Source of the DNA: Mantis religiosa
Taxonomy: Eukaryota; Arthropoda; Insecta; Mantodea; Mantidae
Direction of reading: 5' to 3'
NCBI GenBank assembly: GCA_030765055.1
Contig: CM060952.1
Span: 80,324,664-80,388,663, forward strand
Length of the DNA: 64,000 nt
Shown: positions 32,651 through 43,091 of the stretch, piece by piece
How the letters are laid out: every line of letters begins with the position of its first letter
How positions within the stretch are numbered: the first letter of the stretch is position 1
The notes under the pieces: model-generated
What the model saw: only the letters and a program-made list of their open reading frames with translations
Told to the model about the DNA's origin: nothing
Databases searched by the model: none
Program-made: the position numbers and the translations under genes

Positions 32651-33208
32651 CTTTACCCTTACGTCTCTTAAGTCGAAGACCTTTACCCTGAGCTCATTGT
32701 GACGAGTTAATTCGGCAAGTTGTTTTGCATCCGAAAGTTTCTTATTCACAGTTGTAGCAATCTGAGCAGTACCTCTAGCTAAACCACCTGCTGCACCTAG
32801 AGCAGCTAAAAGTGGTGGTAAAGGTAAGAAAACACCTCTCTTGCTGCGACGTTTACGCATACCAGCACCCACTGCCAATGTACCCTTCATAAGTGTGGTG
32901 ACAAGTCGAGCTACAATTCGTGCACCCAAAGAAGCGTCAGCAGATTTTACCCGTCTCCAAGCTTTCTCCGCGAGCACCTTATCGGCTAGACGACGTGATT
33001 CTGTATCAGTAGTCGCTGCGTAAGCTCTGTCGTGATCGAGACACGCCGAGTCCAACCCATTCCCTGGTAAGTCGCCTCTCTGCAATCGTTTATGTAGTTT
33101 TGTTCCAGGACCACAGAAGCGATAACCCGGTAAATGAGCCTCCAATGGTAATGAATTAATCAAGGAATTAAGAATTCCCGAACCCTTGCGTGCACGTGCA
33201 GAGCGCAT
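32537..33208 (-). CDS. Phospholipase-A2-like Polinton protein
   Basis: 223 codons. Near the N-terminus YRFCGPGTKL resembles the PLA2 calcium-binding loop, and DSACLDHDRAY (residues 53-63) has the His-Asp catalytic dyad in the arrangement of the parvovirus VP1-type PLA2 (capsid-borne, used for membrane escape). A hydrophobic Gly/Ala/Leu-rich segment lies at about residues 128-150. A basic RKRRSKRG patch precedes it. The C-terminal ~40 residues overlap the protease frame and may be a by-product of a frame slip. The ATG at 33208 is 54 bases from the divergent ATPase start. Confidence 0.7.
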   Translation of the reverse strand: MRSARARKGSGILNSLINSLPLEAHLPGYRFCGPGTKLHKRLQRGDLPGNGLDSACLDHDRAYAATTDTESRRLADKVLAEKAWRRVKSADASLGARIVARLVTTLMKGTLAVGAGMRKRRSKRGVFLPLPPLLAALGAAGGLARGTAQIATTVNKKLSDAKQLAELTRHNELRVKVFDLRDVRVKDCIFDQKTRGEAYIYPGKSPECYRDRFLCTTSAHFTF

Positions 33209-33262
33209 GTCTCACTATGAAGTAAAAAGCAAAACGTATGCTTTATAAGTATTAGTCGTGAT
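33209..33262. promoter_or_regulatory. Divergent promoter region of the Polinton
   Basis: 54-bp spacer between the leftward PLA2-like gene and the rightward ATPase gene. It contains CTTTATAAG at 33241-33249, a symmetric TATA-like motif that could serve either direction. The function is inferred from position. Confidence 0.45.
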
Positions 33263-33955
33263 ATGGAAGTAGTAAAGCAAAAGTGTACGCTACCCATACA
33301 GGTGCTAGACTACGATGATGATGTTTGCAAAGGACGACACGGGACGCTGTTTCCGAGTAATGTTAGAGCACTCATATTGGGTAGTTCAAATGTTGGAAAA
33401 ACGAATGTTCTACTCAACCTGTTTGTTCACGAGAATGGTCTGAGATTCGAAAACCTCTACATATATTCTAAATCGTTGCAACAACCTAATTATCGGTATT
33501 TACTCAAGCTACTGAACACAATACCCGATATAGGCGTATTTACGTTCGATGATGGTGAAAAAGTAGTCCAAACGTCGGAAGCTAGAGAAAACTCGATATT
33601 CGTATTTGACGACGTGATACATGAAAAACAGGGTAAGATAGCCTCATATTACAGTATGGGTAGACATCGTAACGTCGATGCTATATATTTAGCTCAATCA
33701 TATGCTAAAGTGCCTAAACATTTAATCAGAGATAATGCAAATATGATTGTACTCTTTAGACAGGATAATCTCAATTTAAAACATATATATGAAGATTATG
33801 TAATTACCGATATGCCCTATGCTGAATTTAAGGATATATGTAAACATATATGGGAGAGTAATGAACCATCCTTTGTTGTCATTGTACCGGAATATGCATT
33901 GCACGAGGGACGCTACCGACAGGGATTTGATCTCTTTATCAGAATGAATAAATAG
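33263..33955 (+). CDS. ATPase: Genome-packaging ATPase (FtsK/HerA type), intact
   Basis: 230 codons, no interruption. Walker A GSSNVGKTN at residues 40-48 and Walker B IFVFDDV at residues 112-118. Downstream GRHRNVDAIYLAQSY and LIRDNANMIVLFRQD match the A32-like packaging ATPases of Polintons, adintoviruses and large DNA viruses. It would power DNA translocation into the capsid. It is the first gene of the rightward cluster, followed by the fibre-like gene 20 bases later. Confidence 0.93.
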   Translation: MEVVKQKCTLPIQVLDYDDDVCKGRHGTLFPSNVRALILGSSNVGKTNVLLNLFVHENGLRFENLYIYSKSLQQPNYRYLLKLLNTIPDIGVFTFDDGEKVVQTSEARENSIFVFDDVIHEKQGKIASYYSMGRHRNVDAIYLAQSYAKVPKHLIRDNANMIVLFRQDNLNLKHIYEDYVITDMPYAEFKDICKHIWESNEPSFVVIVPEYALHEGRYRQGFDLFIRMNK

Positions 33956-33975
33956 AATAATTCATCACTAGAGCG

Positions 33976-35370
33976 ATGAGTATCGATAGGTTCGGATCCC
34001 GAAGAATCATACCCTCTAGGGGTGTGTTTAATCGGTATATCATAACTAGAGATGGATCGGGAAACTATAGGTTTAAGAGAAAACGCTTGTGCAATGTTCG
34101 CGACCCTGAAGAAGGCGACGATGCGACGACTAAACGTTATGTGGATACTCATACGGCTGACGTCGAGAATCGAATGCAGATCTACAGCGAGCATGCCTCG
34201 TATCAACGTATGGGCGAGTTTGAAGCTATGCTTAGGGCTCACATACAAAAGTCGCTCGACATCCAGTACAACAATTTAATGGATTACTTAAGTAAATATG
34301 CATTTAAACGTGATTCTGAAAATAATGTCATTCTTGATGGTATAAGAATGAAAACATTATTGGAACCGCTTCATGATCACGATGTTCCCAATAAAAAGTA
34401 TGTAGATGACAGGATGCCAATTCATGAATCTAATGAAACTCTATCATTTCGAATGAGAAGATTAAAGGAGATAGCAGATCCAATAGATGATGCTGATGCA
34501 ATGAAATGAAATGTCTAGAGTTTAACGTCTGCTTTTACTACATACGGCACCGCAGGCGGTGACACTGATGATGCATGAGATGAAGATGGAGCACCGGTGG
34601 AATGAGATGGCGGGGGAAACCGGAGGTCCCGGAGAAAACCCGCCCCAACGCCGTGTTGTCCACCACAAATCTCACTTTGCGGTCGCCTGGGATCGAACCT
34701 GGGACGCCTTGGTGAGAGCCAAGCGGTCTAACCACTGAGCCACGGCGTGGCCGATGCTGATGCAGTCACCATGAATTATGTTAATCACTTCTTTATACAG
34801 AAACAGAATGAATTGCAAACAGGTTTAACTGAGACTATAACAAACATTGCCGATACTATTTCAGAGAAACAGAATGAACTACAAAGACGTAGTAGTGCTA
34901 GCGAGACAATAACAACAGCTGTGGAAAAAGAAATGAAAGAAATAACCACACGACAAACCGAACTTGATAATAAACTAATCAGTATAAATAACGATATTCA
35001 TACCATTTAAGCACGAATGAGAAACGTTGTAAACGCTATGCTACAACAATTGAAAGCTCAATGCATAATTTCATTGCAAACACGTCCGTTTTGAGGTCCC
35101 TCGCTAAGGTATACGTTAACATTGGGACTGGAATACTATAAAGTTCCTGGAAATGGAACTGTACTTTCGTGCAGTATAGTTTCCTCAGTACAACCACATA
35201 CTATAAACGGTACATTGTTTGTAATAAATGGTAGACTAGTTGAAATATATCCTGCAATAGTTGAAACTGGAGATATGCTAACGTTTACGGCACCTGCTGG
35301 ACGTGCTAAATTTGGTCATATATTAAGTATAGAACTGATAGTTTCATATAAATTAGCAGTGGCCGATTAA
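33976..35370 (+). pseudogene. Fibre-like repeat protein, split by SINE-B
   Basis: The 177-codon frame 33976-34509 contains two copies of a motif typical of phage tail-fibre shafts, (D/E)P...DA.TK.YVD: RDPEEGDDATTKRYVD (residues 42-57) and LLEPLHDHDVPNKKYVDDR (128-146). A third, ADPIDDADA, is cut by the SINE at 34501-34752 and resumes as TMNYVNHFF at 34767. A coiled-coil stretch follows to 35010. After a frameshifted linker (about 35011-35121) comes an 82-codon beta-rich piece (35122-35370) that could be a head domain. The vertex-spike interpretation is inference from motif and order. Confidence 0.6.
34501..34752 (-). mobile_element. SINE-B inside the Polinton fibre-like gene
   Basis: 252-bp reverse copy flanked by the perfect 12-bp TSD GATGCTGATGCA (34489-34500 and 34753-34764). 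The tRNA-like head is at the right: minus strand GTGGCTCAGTGGTTAGACC (A box), CTTGGCTCTCACCAAGG (anticodon arm, Glu-CTC-like) and AGGTTCGATCCC (B box). This is the best-preserved SINE-B here and dates after the Polinton. Confidence 0.93.
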
Positions 35371-35388
35371 TTATACATTCATTTCGAT

Positions 35389-36147
35389 GTGGATTCTGAA
35401 GCTATAAGACTTAAAGAATCCATCGCCCGTCATAGGGCAATAAGGGAAAAGTTACGCTCGCTCAAGGGAATGAAATTCGAAACGCAAAGAGTCATGTCTG
35501 AAGTTCTTCAACCTGTAACCGATCCACTGAAAATAATAGCGAAAGCACATCAAGGTGATGACGATGATGAAAAACCAGACGATGTGACTGACAGCGCTAA
35601 CGGAGCTGATAAGTATCTACACAAGGATCGAACTGCTAGTTCGAGTGATATGGACACCACTTACGGCATACGATACGAAGATGGTGAATATAAATTAGGT
35701 AATAAAACCGTTGTGTTTACATCTGATGGTATTTGGATAGAAGCAGACACGTACGAGCCAACTACCAGATTGTATGAATTATTATTTAAACATTTACCTC
35801 GCAAATCATCGTATACCCAAGAGGATTTAGACGTGTATTCACAAATATTACAGAATACTCAAGTTTACAGACATGGATATTCGCGAAATGGTCGTTTGAG
35901 ATCAAATCGAGGCTTCAAGTATCGTCATATCATTCGTGATCTTGTGAATGTTCGAACTGGATTCGGTTTACGTTGGAAAGAATATATACCGCAGTTAAAA
36001 CTAGATTACGTTTATTGGAATGACCCTATTGAACTAATAAACAGATTAAGATTATTAGTTACATCGAGGAATGCAGGTAATTTGAATCATTCATCCGAGA
36101 TAGAAGAAATTATTACAGAACTTAAAACATCAAGAATTATAGAATGA
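35389..36147 (+). CDS. Conserved Polinton protein adjacent to integrase
   Basis: 252 codons, intact. The N-terminus is basic and coiled; an acidic linker (DDDDEKPDD) follows; then a globular part with RLYELLFKHLP, YTQEDLDVYSQIL, RSNRGFKYRHII and a C-terminal DPIELINRLRLLVTSRNAG ... EIEEIITELK block. I recognise this C-terminal pattern from arthropod Polinton-like ORFs that precede the integrase (I believe annotated as DUF8207, recall not certain). Function unknown. Its stop overlaps the integrase start (ATGA at 36144-36147). Confidence 0.72.
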   Translation: MDSEAIRLKESIARHRAIREKLRSLKGMKFETQRVMSEVLQPVTDPLKIIAKAHQGDDDDEKPDDVTDSANGADKYLHKDRTASSSDMDTTYGIRYEDGEYKLGNKTVVFTSDGIWIEADTYEPTTRLYELLFKHLPRKSSYTQEDLDVYSQILQNTQVYRHGYSRNGRLRSNRGFKYRHIIRDLVNVRTGFGLRWKEYIPQLKLDYVYWNDPIELINRLRLLVTSRNAGNLNHSSEIEEIITELKTSRIIE

Positions 36148-37336
36148 TAGAGCGTCGCATAGCAATTGAATTACATGCACCTGCCAGAAGACATTTTCTA
36201 CGACGTAAGATCATTAGCAAAGGAATGAATGATTTAGTACAAATAGATCTGATGGACATGTCTAATTATGCAACAGAAAATAGAAATTATAAGTATATTC
36301 TTCTTGCATGCAATTTCTATTCCAAGATGGCTTATGCACGAGCATTACGTGATAAAAGTGGCATTAACATTTCGACTGCCATGCAGGATATATTAAATGA
36401 AATGGAATCGTTTCCGAAGAACATTCAATCTGATAATGGAAAAGAGTTTTACAATAAACATTTCCGCGAACTAATGAATAGGAATAATATTAATCATTAT
36501 AGTACATTCACTCACGTTAAGGCTGCAGCAGTTGAACGTCTAATAAGAACAATTAAAATGAATCTGCATAAGGAATTTATTGTTCAAGATTCATATTAAT
36601 GGATAAGCATACTACCCAGAATTATTCATACATACAACCATACATACCATAGAACAATTCGCATGAAGCCTATGGATGTTCGTGATAATTCACTTCTCCT
36701 CAGTGTGTACAAATATGATAAAAGGTTACGTGAGAAGCGGAAATCCAGACTTTTTCGTGTTGGTGACTATGTGAGAATTTCTAAGCACAAAGGAATTATG
36801 GAGAAAGGTTATCTACCTAATTGGAGTGTTGAAGTCTATTAGATACATACAGTGCAAAGGACACGTCCATTGACATACCTTTGCCCGCCTTGGTAGCGTG
36901 GTGGTAGCATGTCTGCCTCACGTTCAAGAGGTCCCGAGTTCGAGTCTCGGTCGGTGAGTTACCTGGATAAGGTTTTTCCGGGGTTTTCCCTTATCCTTCA
37001 AGACGAATGTCAGGTAATTCTACGCTCCATGGACCCCGGACTCATTTTAGCATCATTTCACCCATTCCATTCATCGTCCGATATGACTTAACGTTGGAGG
37101 ACGTAAATTAAAAAAAAAAAAAATTGACATACCTGATCGCAGATCTGGAAGGTAAACTAACTCAGGGTGCATTTTATGGGCATGAGCTACAGAGAACTCA
37201 ATATACAGACACATATTTAGTGGAACGGGTTATTAGACGACGTGGTGATGGGATTTTAGTGAAATGGTTAGGATTTCCTACCCATGAATGGATTAATGAG
37301 ACTGATATTGTATCAATAAAAAACACAACTCAATAA
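36144..37336 (+). pseudogene. INT: Polinton integrase with chromodomain, broken
   Basis: Retroviral-type DDE core in the frame 36144-36599: Asp35 (VQIDLMD), Asp97 (QSDNGKEF) and Glu131 (AAVERLIRTIK), 33 residues between the last two by my count. An in-frame TAA follows at about 36598; the domain continues in frame to a TAG at about 36840 (HTYNHTYHRTIRMKPMDV and GDYVRISK blocks). The SINE at 36881-37122 then separates it from a C-terminal chromodomain (37124-37336: YLVERVIRR, ILVKWLGFP, EWINETDI). The integrase would insert the element and produce the 6-bp TSD. Two stops plus the SINE inactivate it. Confidence 0.92.
36881..37122 (+). mobile_element. SINE-A inside the Polinton integrase, young copy
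   Basis: 242 bp with intact head (A box TAGCGTGGTGGTAGCATG, B box GAGTTCGAGTCTC), full body and a pure ~14-base A tail. Flanked by the perfect 12-bp TSD ATTGACATACCT (36869-36880 and 37123-37134). This is the best reference copy of SINE-A here, and unlike the copies at 2362 and 26881 it ends in poly(A) and not (AC/GT)n. Confidence 0.95.
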
Positions 37337-37339
37337 AGA

Positions 37340-38600
37340 TGGTACTTCTAATGATGTTCTTTTTATTCACCTTGATTCCTTAAGAAATGACATTTTAAAC
37401 TTTCAAAATGTAATACATATAAATTCATGATATTTAAACAAACATGATTATACTTGAACTAATTTTCACAAAATGGTGTGCTTTAAACACAACTCAATAA
37501 ACGTAAACATGATAATAATATTTTAATATGTGATTAGTAAATACAATGTTCTTTTTATTCACCTTGATTCCTTATGTAAAAAAGAAATAACATTTTTAAC
37601 TTTCAAAATGTAATACATATAAATTCATGATATTTAAACAAATATGATTATACTTGAAATAATTTTCACAAAATGGTGTGCTTTAAACACAACTCAATAA
37701 AGAATAAAGTTTAAATCCATACATTTCATAGATGATTATAGTTGTGAACAATAAAGATTATTTCATCATAACTTTTAAAACGTAAACATGATAGTAACAT
37801 TTTTATATGTGATAAGTAAATTCAATGTTCTGTTTATTCACCTTGATTCCTTATGTAAAAAAAAGAAAAATGAAATAACATTTTTTTTTCGAAATAACTT
37901 TCAAAATGTAATCATACATGATAATTATTCGATAATTTTATTTTCTCCACAAAATAGTTTGTTTTAAACACAACTCAATAAAGAATGATATTCTTAAACT
38001 TTAGATCCATACATGATTATAGTTGTAAACAATTTTATTTCAAAACGTGAACATGATTAATATGTGATTAGTAAATGCATTCATGATTATACTTGATGTA
38101 ACACTATTCGATAAAAGAATAATAATTTGATTTCTCTACAAAATAGTGTGCTTTAAACACAAGTCAATAACGTTTATTCACCTTGATTCCTAACGTGAAA
38201 CATGAAATATTTTAAACATTATGCATCGTCATAGTAATATGTTATTATCATGTGATTAATATTAAACTTTAAATCCATACATGATTATACCTTCAAAATG
38301 TAATACATTTAAATTCATGCATGATTATAGTTGTAAACAAATTTTATTTCATCATAACTTTCAAAGGGAATAACATTTTAATGTGTGATTATTCATGATT
38401 ATACTTGAAGTAACATTATTCGATAAAAGAATATTAATTTGATTTTCTTCGATATAATAATGTGCTTTAAACACAACTCAATAAAGGATGATATTCTTTT
38501 TGTTATTCATCCTCTTAGCAATATGTTATTATCATGTGATTAGCAATAAACTTTAAATCCGTATGATTATAGTTGTAACATATAGTTGAAACAACGTTTT
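37340..38600. repeat. AT-rich degenerate repeats between INT and PolB
   Basis: Non-coding region between the convergent genes. Recurring modules: TTTATTCACCTTGATTCCT (near 37364, 37555, 37836, 38173), TTTAAACACAACTCAATAA (near 37483, 37682, 37964, 38466) and AACTTTCAAAATGTAATA-like strings, at irregular 190-290-bp spacing. Each CTCAATAAA offers a poly(A) signal, so the block may serve as the shared 3' region of both genes. Confidence 0.75.
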
Positions 38601-38602
38601 AT

Positions 38603-41570
38603 TTAAATTTTTTCTACAGCATAATGTCCCCATGCTAACGTCGAAAATGAGTTATCCTGAATGTATCGTTTTGTATCGGTACCGTTTAAAGCTATCTTAT
38701 TAGATTCAATGGTATGAACATCATGTTTATGACTTCTGAAACATTTCTGCACGCTTCGATGTATCGTATCAGGATGTGTAATACACGAGAGATATTGGTC
38801 AAAGGTTATAACTCTCATCGAATCTTTTGTTACACCTTTTGATTTTTTAATTAATTCATTATCGTATCGATAACAATATAATTTGGACTTCAATCCTACA
38901 TACTCTGTCATGACTCTGCCGGCTGGCTCTTCCTTAAATAACCCTGAGACTTTTTTATTCTCTAATGGAATTTCATATACATTATCAACTGGATAATTTG
39001 ATTTATCAAATAAATGTATATTTATTTCAATAAATTCGTATATATCGCTACTTGTTTCGAAGAGAAATGCATCTGTGTCGGTATAGTTTAAGCTAACGTC
39101 TTTTAAATTTTTCTTCAGAATTTCATAATAAAAATCATACATTTTATGTTTTGATAGATCCAGGATCGCTTGTCCTATGTATATAGGTATTCATCAATAT
39201 TTCAATTCTCTGAGCAATTCTATACCTATTAAATTCTCATAAAAAATCACATATCTTATACACATTTGTCGAGCCATTCATTTTCGAGCCTGTTTCCAGC
39301 TGGTAGCTAAATGAAATGAATTATAACGTATTACATTCTCTATACATTTCCCGTAAACACAATTATTCATTAACTTCCATAGATTCTGTCCAAATTTTGT
39401 CTTATCTTCAATTCGTTTACGTGCATTTAGTTCGATATAAGGATTTGTCCATTTAGATTGTCTATAACTGATTTCTCTATATATGTGTGATACATTCAAA
39501 CCAAGTTTAACACATTGTTGAAAATTGAGATAATGTAATATGTATTTCTTTTTATCGTTCAAAGTTGTTAGCAGCTTTTTGTAGTTGTCACCCGGAGCAA
39601 TTTCATTCAGTGGAAATAGTGGTAGATCATTGTGCAAATCGTACAGTTCTTGAGGATATTTAAAATCTATCTCCAGCACGTATCCCACATCGGAATCGTT
39701 TGCAACAGACGTAAAATCTATTGCTTTAATTTCATCATTGGTTAACCAACTTACATCAGAATATGGTAAACAGTTATTACCCATCGAATAAGAATATAAA
39801 GAAATATAGTCAACGTAGATTAAATAATTACTCGGTTGAGTGTGATCATAGCTATTCATATATTTGTTATTGGCTTTAGAATACCGTTTGGATGCCATGC
39901 ATATACCACCTCTGATACCGTTCTATCGTAGTTTTATCTGTTAATAATGAAATCTGTACACCCGTCGTTCTTAACATAGCGTCATAAGCTAAACCTGGAA
40001 CTGTATAAAATTGACATGGATCCAATCCATACATTCCGATACTTAATTCACGGAAACGTCCGAACACGTCTGTTAATATTAACGTGTCACTCTTAAGATA
40101 AAGATTTAAATATTCACCCAGATTTTTAACTTTGAATTCATTCCATACAGTTTTAGCATGCATGTAATCCTCATCGGTTACATTCTCAAAATGATGTTTA
40201 GCTGGTAGATTGTCCTCGCGTAATTTTTCTACACAACCACATACGTGTACGGGAAGACACCTTTACATTTCATCAATCGTCTATGTAAGAGATTTTTATA
40301 TGTATTACTGATATAATGAAAATCATTAGCTTCTAACATGTCCGAAAGGTTTCTAAGTTTTGAATCCAAAACACGATAGCTATCCAGAAATCTTAGATAT
40401 ATACTCCTTCCATTAGAATTTGAATACATTTTGCTAAATGATAAGTAATTTTCAGAAGTTTGTGCAATACACTTAATTGCTTCCGTATCATAACCTAATT
40501 TTTTGACTATGAAATGTGCGTCGTATTTTGACATGCAGTGAAAGAATATCGGTATGAATCCCGGCATTTTCCTGTTTAAATTACATTTATTATGAGTTGC
40601 ACTGATGTACTTTCCAGTCAAATGACAATGTTCACGAACTTTTACACATGTGTTAAGAAAATCACGCTTGCAAATGTGGCATTGTTCTGAATTTTGGTAA
40701 TCTATTTCATCCACAACTCTCATAATTATATCGATCTTATTGCTATATATATTAAGAACATCATCTGCAATTATTGTTAACTCTTTAAGAAATTCTTCAA
40801 TTGCATATGGACCCTCGAATGATTTGAAACGTGTTAAAGTTTCATCATAACTACAAACCATATGCAATGCAGTAGCATACGATTCATGCTTATGTGTAAT
40901 GCGAGTCCAGCTTTCAGACAATGAATCTTGACACGAATCTAACTTACGCAATATACATTCGATATCTGCATAGATGACAAATGGAGTCTTAAGACATTTC
41001 GAGTATCCATTGAATTCTATGATATCGTTTTCACCTGCTTTAGGCATGATACTTTGATTCATCATACAGCGTTTTTTATGTCTATTTAAACGTAATTCTG
41101 TTGTAAAATATGAATTACAAAGATCACATATCCACTTGCGTCCTTTATATTTGGATAGCTGCTTTCCTAGCAAACGTGATGTCTGTTATCAAACAATAAT
41201 GTCTTTTATACATCAGAAGATTAACATGATGTGATTTTAGCTCTCTTGATTGATATAGGAGAATGATCGACTTATTTTTAACGCCGTATATTGTTACAGA
41301 AATATTTGAATTTTGATTCTCGAATTCTTCTACATCTTTCAATGATACGGGGAAAGTTATATTCTGAAAGTTAAATTTTTTAAACATATCATACTTTTTA
41401 TATGACGTGGATCGATTCTTGTTACGTTGTACAGGATGTTTGGATGCTAATAAACAATATGCAAAACAATAATTATCTGTACTTCGTATGTTAATAACAG
41501 CCCTCTTTCCCTTTATAAAGTCTGGTAATTCGGTAATTATCCCCGCATTCAGTGAATCGTATTTCGTCAC
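38603..41570 (-). pseudogene. POLB: Protein-primed DNA polymerase B of the Polinton, fragmented
   Basis: Five leftward frames together cover the Polinton PolB. 41570-41145: N-terminal domain (RAVINIRSTDNYCFAYCLLASKHPV). 41173-40229: zinc-finger-like CDLC...H...C, ExoI FVIYADIEC, a CHIC/HCHL finger and ExoII HCMSKYDAHFI. 40163-39876: ExoIII LYLKSDTLILTDVF. 39898-39278: motif A YVDYISLY and motif B FGQNLWKLMNNCVYGK. 39142-38603: motif C YTDTDAF. Joints at about 41150, 40235 and 39910 are frameshifts; near 39200 there are tandem stop codons. All 3'-5' exonuclease and polymerase motifs survive. It would replicate the element from a protein primer. Order, strand and length fit the family. Confidence 0.93.
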
Positions 41571-41831
41571 ATATAGTTATTTTCTCAATATTGTACAATG
41601 CCTTTGAGCTTGTACGCTACTCGAAATTATCCATATGATCTAAGATAGGTCGGACCAGTTTATCTTCATACCACACCGATGTAGTATTGGCTCCAGTTTA
41701 CTATTAAAATTAAATTTATGGATATTATCGCTCTCTTGTGACATTATAACATACTGACACGATAAACATGAACCGACCTTAAGACCTGATTTATACATGT
41801 CTAATCCCTTATTTTTTAATTTTTTACATAC
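41571..41831. other. Region upstream of PolB start
   Basis: Non-coding or decayed 5' part of the PolB gene; reverse frames contain a short SGLKVGSCLSCQYVIMSQ stretch that may be lost N-terminal coding sequence. It ends in the ATAC TSD (41828-41831) of the solo LTR. Confidence 0.35.
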
Positions 41832-42385
41832 TGTGACTTTGTGGGTTCGTGAAATGAAAAGTCCAATTACACAAACTCAACAATGTTCTTTATTTCCACC
41901 GACTTACAGTTGAACACTTGCCGATTACACAGAATTACGTAATGCACACAATTACAATTCACCAGTTCGTCCGTTGCAGTCCCACTGTACCCTCACAATT
42001 ACGTAAATTCTTCCGTTGCACGCACACAGTCTTCTCGCTCACTAACACGGCGCTACTTCACTGCTTGCCAAGCACTCACTCAGTCTTCTCGTCCGTACAC
42101 TAGCACTGCACTCTTACGCCAAGAACTGACTGACTCTCCTCCAGCCCGACGTGTTGTTTATATAGGGTCAGCGGGCCAATCTAGAATGTTCTGGATTAGA
42201 TGAAATATCCCGTAAGTTCGAGAATCCAGGTGGAGGGGAAAAAGACGGCACACTGGCCCGCGATCCCTCTCCTAATCATCCCTTCAGTTAGTGACTTAAA
42301 TTAATGGGTGGGTGTGTCCGAACGCCTCCGGCTCCTGCTGCCGCTGCCAGCCGGGTCTATAGGGAGTTCCGACGTTTGGGTGACA
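41832..42385 (-). mobile_element. Solo LTR of the gypsy-2 family in the Polinton
   Basis: 554 bp. Its reverse complement starts TGTCACCCAAACGTCGGAACTC like the gypsy-2 LTR and ends CACAAAGTCACA. Flanked by ATAC (41828-41831 and 42386-42389). No internal sequence remains, so it arose by LTR-LTR recombination. It lies between PolB and the short ORF at 42390-42569, whose 3' end it cuts off. Confidence 0.92.
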
Positions 42386-42389
42386 ATAC

Positions 42390-42569
42390 TGATAAATATA
42401 TTGCAGGATCTAATATGTTAATACTGTTATGAATCTCAAATGTATACACACGTTTGGCGAAAGCTGATTCTATGTGAATGACCACTAGCCCATCAGGTTG
42501 TAACGTGTCACTTCTTGTCATCTCTTGTGCACTTGAGGGTTGTCCAGGGAAGTTGGCCGTACTCGACAT
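42390..42569 (-). pseudogene. Short Polinton ORF, 3' end cut by solo LTR
   Basis: About 60 codons (from MSSTANFPGQPSSAQ to INILDPAIYLS) run directly into the solo LTR, which supplies the current stop. A splice-acceptor-like TTCCAG precedes the ATG by two bases, so it may be a downstream exon of the same transcript as 43092-43391. I do not recognise the family. Confidence 0.45.
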
Positions 42570-43091
42570 TTCTGGAACATGCGTTAAAATATTACAACAT
42601 ATATGTGAATCGACGTAAACAGTGATTTACATAGGTTCATGTACGTGAGATAGCATCTGAAGTTACATACATGCATATGAACAGAAATAGCATGTACGAC
42701 ACGTAACTCAACATTCACAGATCTTTACTTTAAGTAAATATCGTTCACGTAAATGCACCAGAGAAATAACATGCATGACATGTAAATTTTTACGTAACGT
42801 GCAGACGTGTGAAAATTAACAATTTACGCAGTAGAAATAAATAACACGCATGTAACTGCAATATTAAGATATTACATGTCTTTCTATACTTTACATGCAT
42901 ATATGAAAATTAACATACAATATCACTTTCTATTAAAATTGAATGGATATGCTCACCTTTTGATGTCATTACTGGCTGCCTAAAAAACTCAATTTGTGTC
43001 GTTTGAAACCGCTGTCTAAGAGTTCTTCTCCGTGATATTTTAGGAAGCAGTCACCTCTGTTTAGGAGTTCTTTCTGCGATGCGGTCATGTA
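42570..43091. other. Non-coding Polinton DNA, possible intron
   Basis: AT-rich, with many ACGTAA/TTACGT and CATGCAT strings, and no ORF. It lies between two leftward exon-like frames and ends (reading leftward) at a TTCCAG acceptor, so it could be an intron. Confidence 0.35.

Noticed and set aside
34680..34752. tRNA-Glu gene on the minus strand
   Set aside because: It is the head of SINE-B with TSDs and a non-tRNA body; the acceptor stem does not pair.
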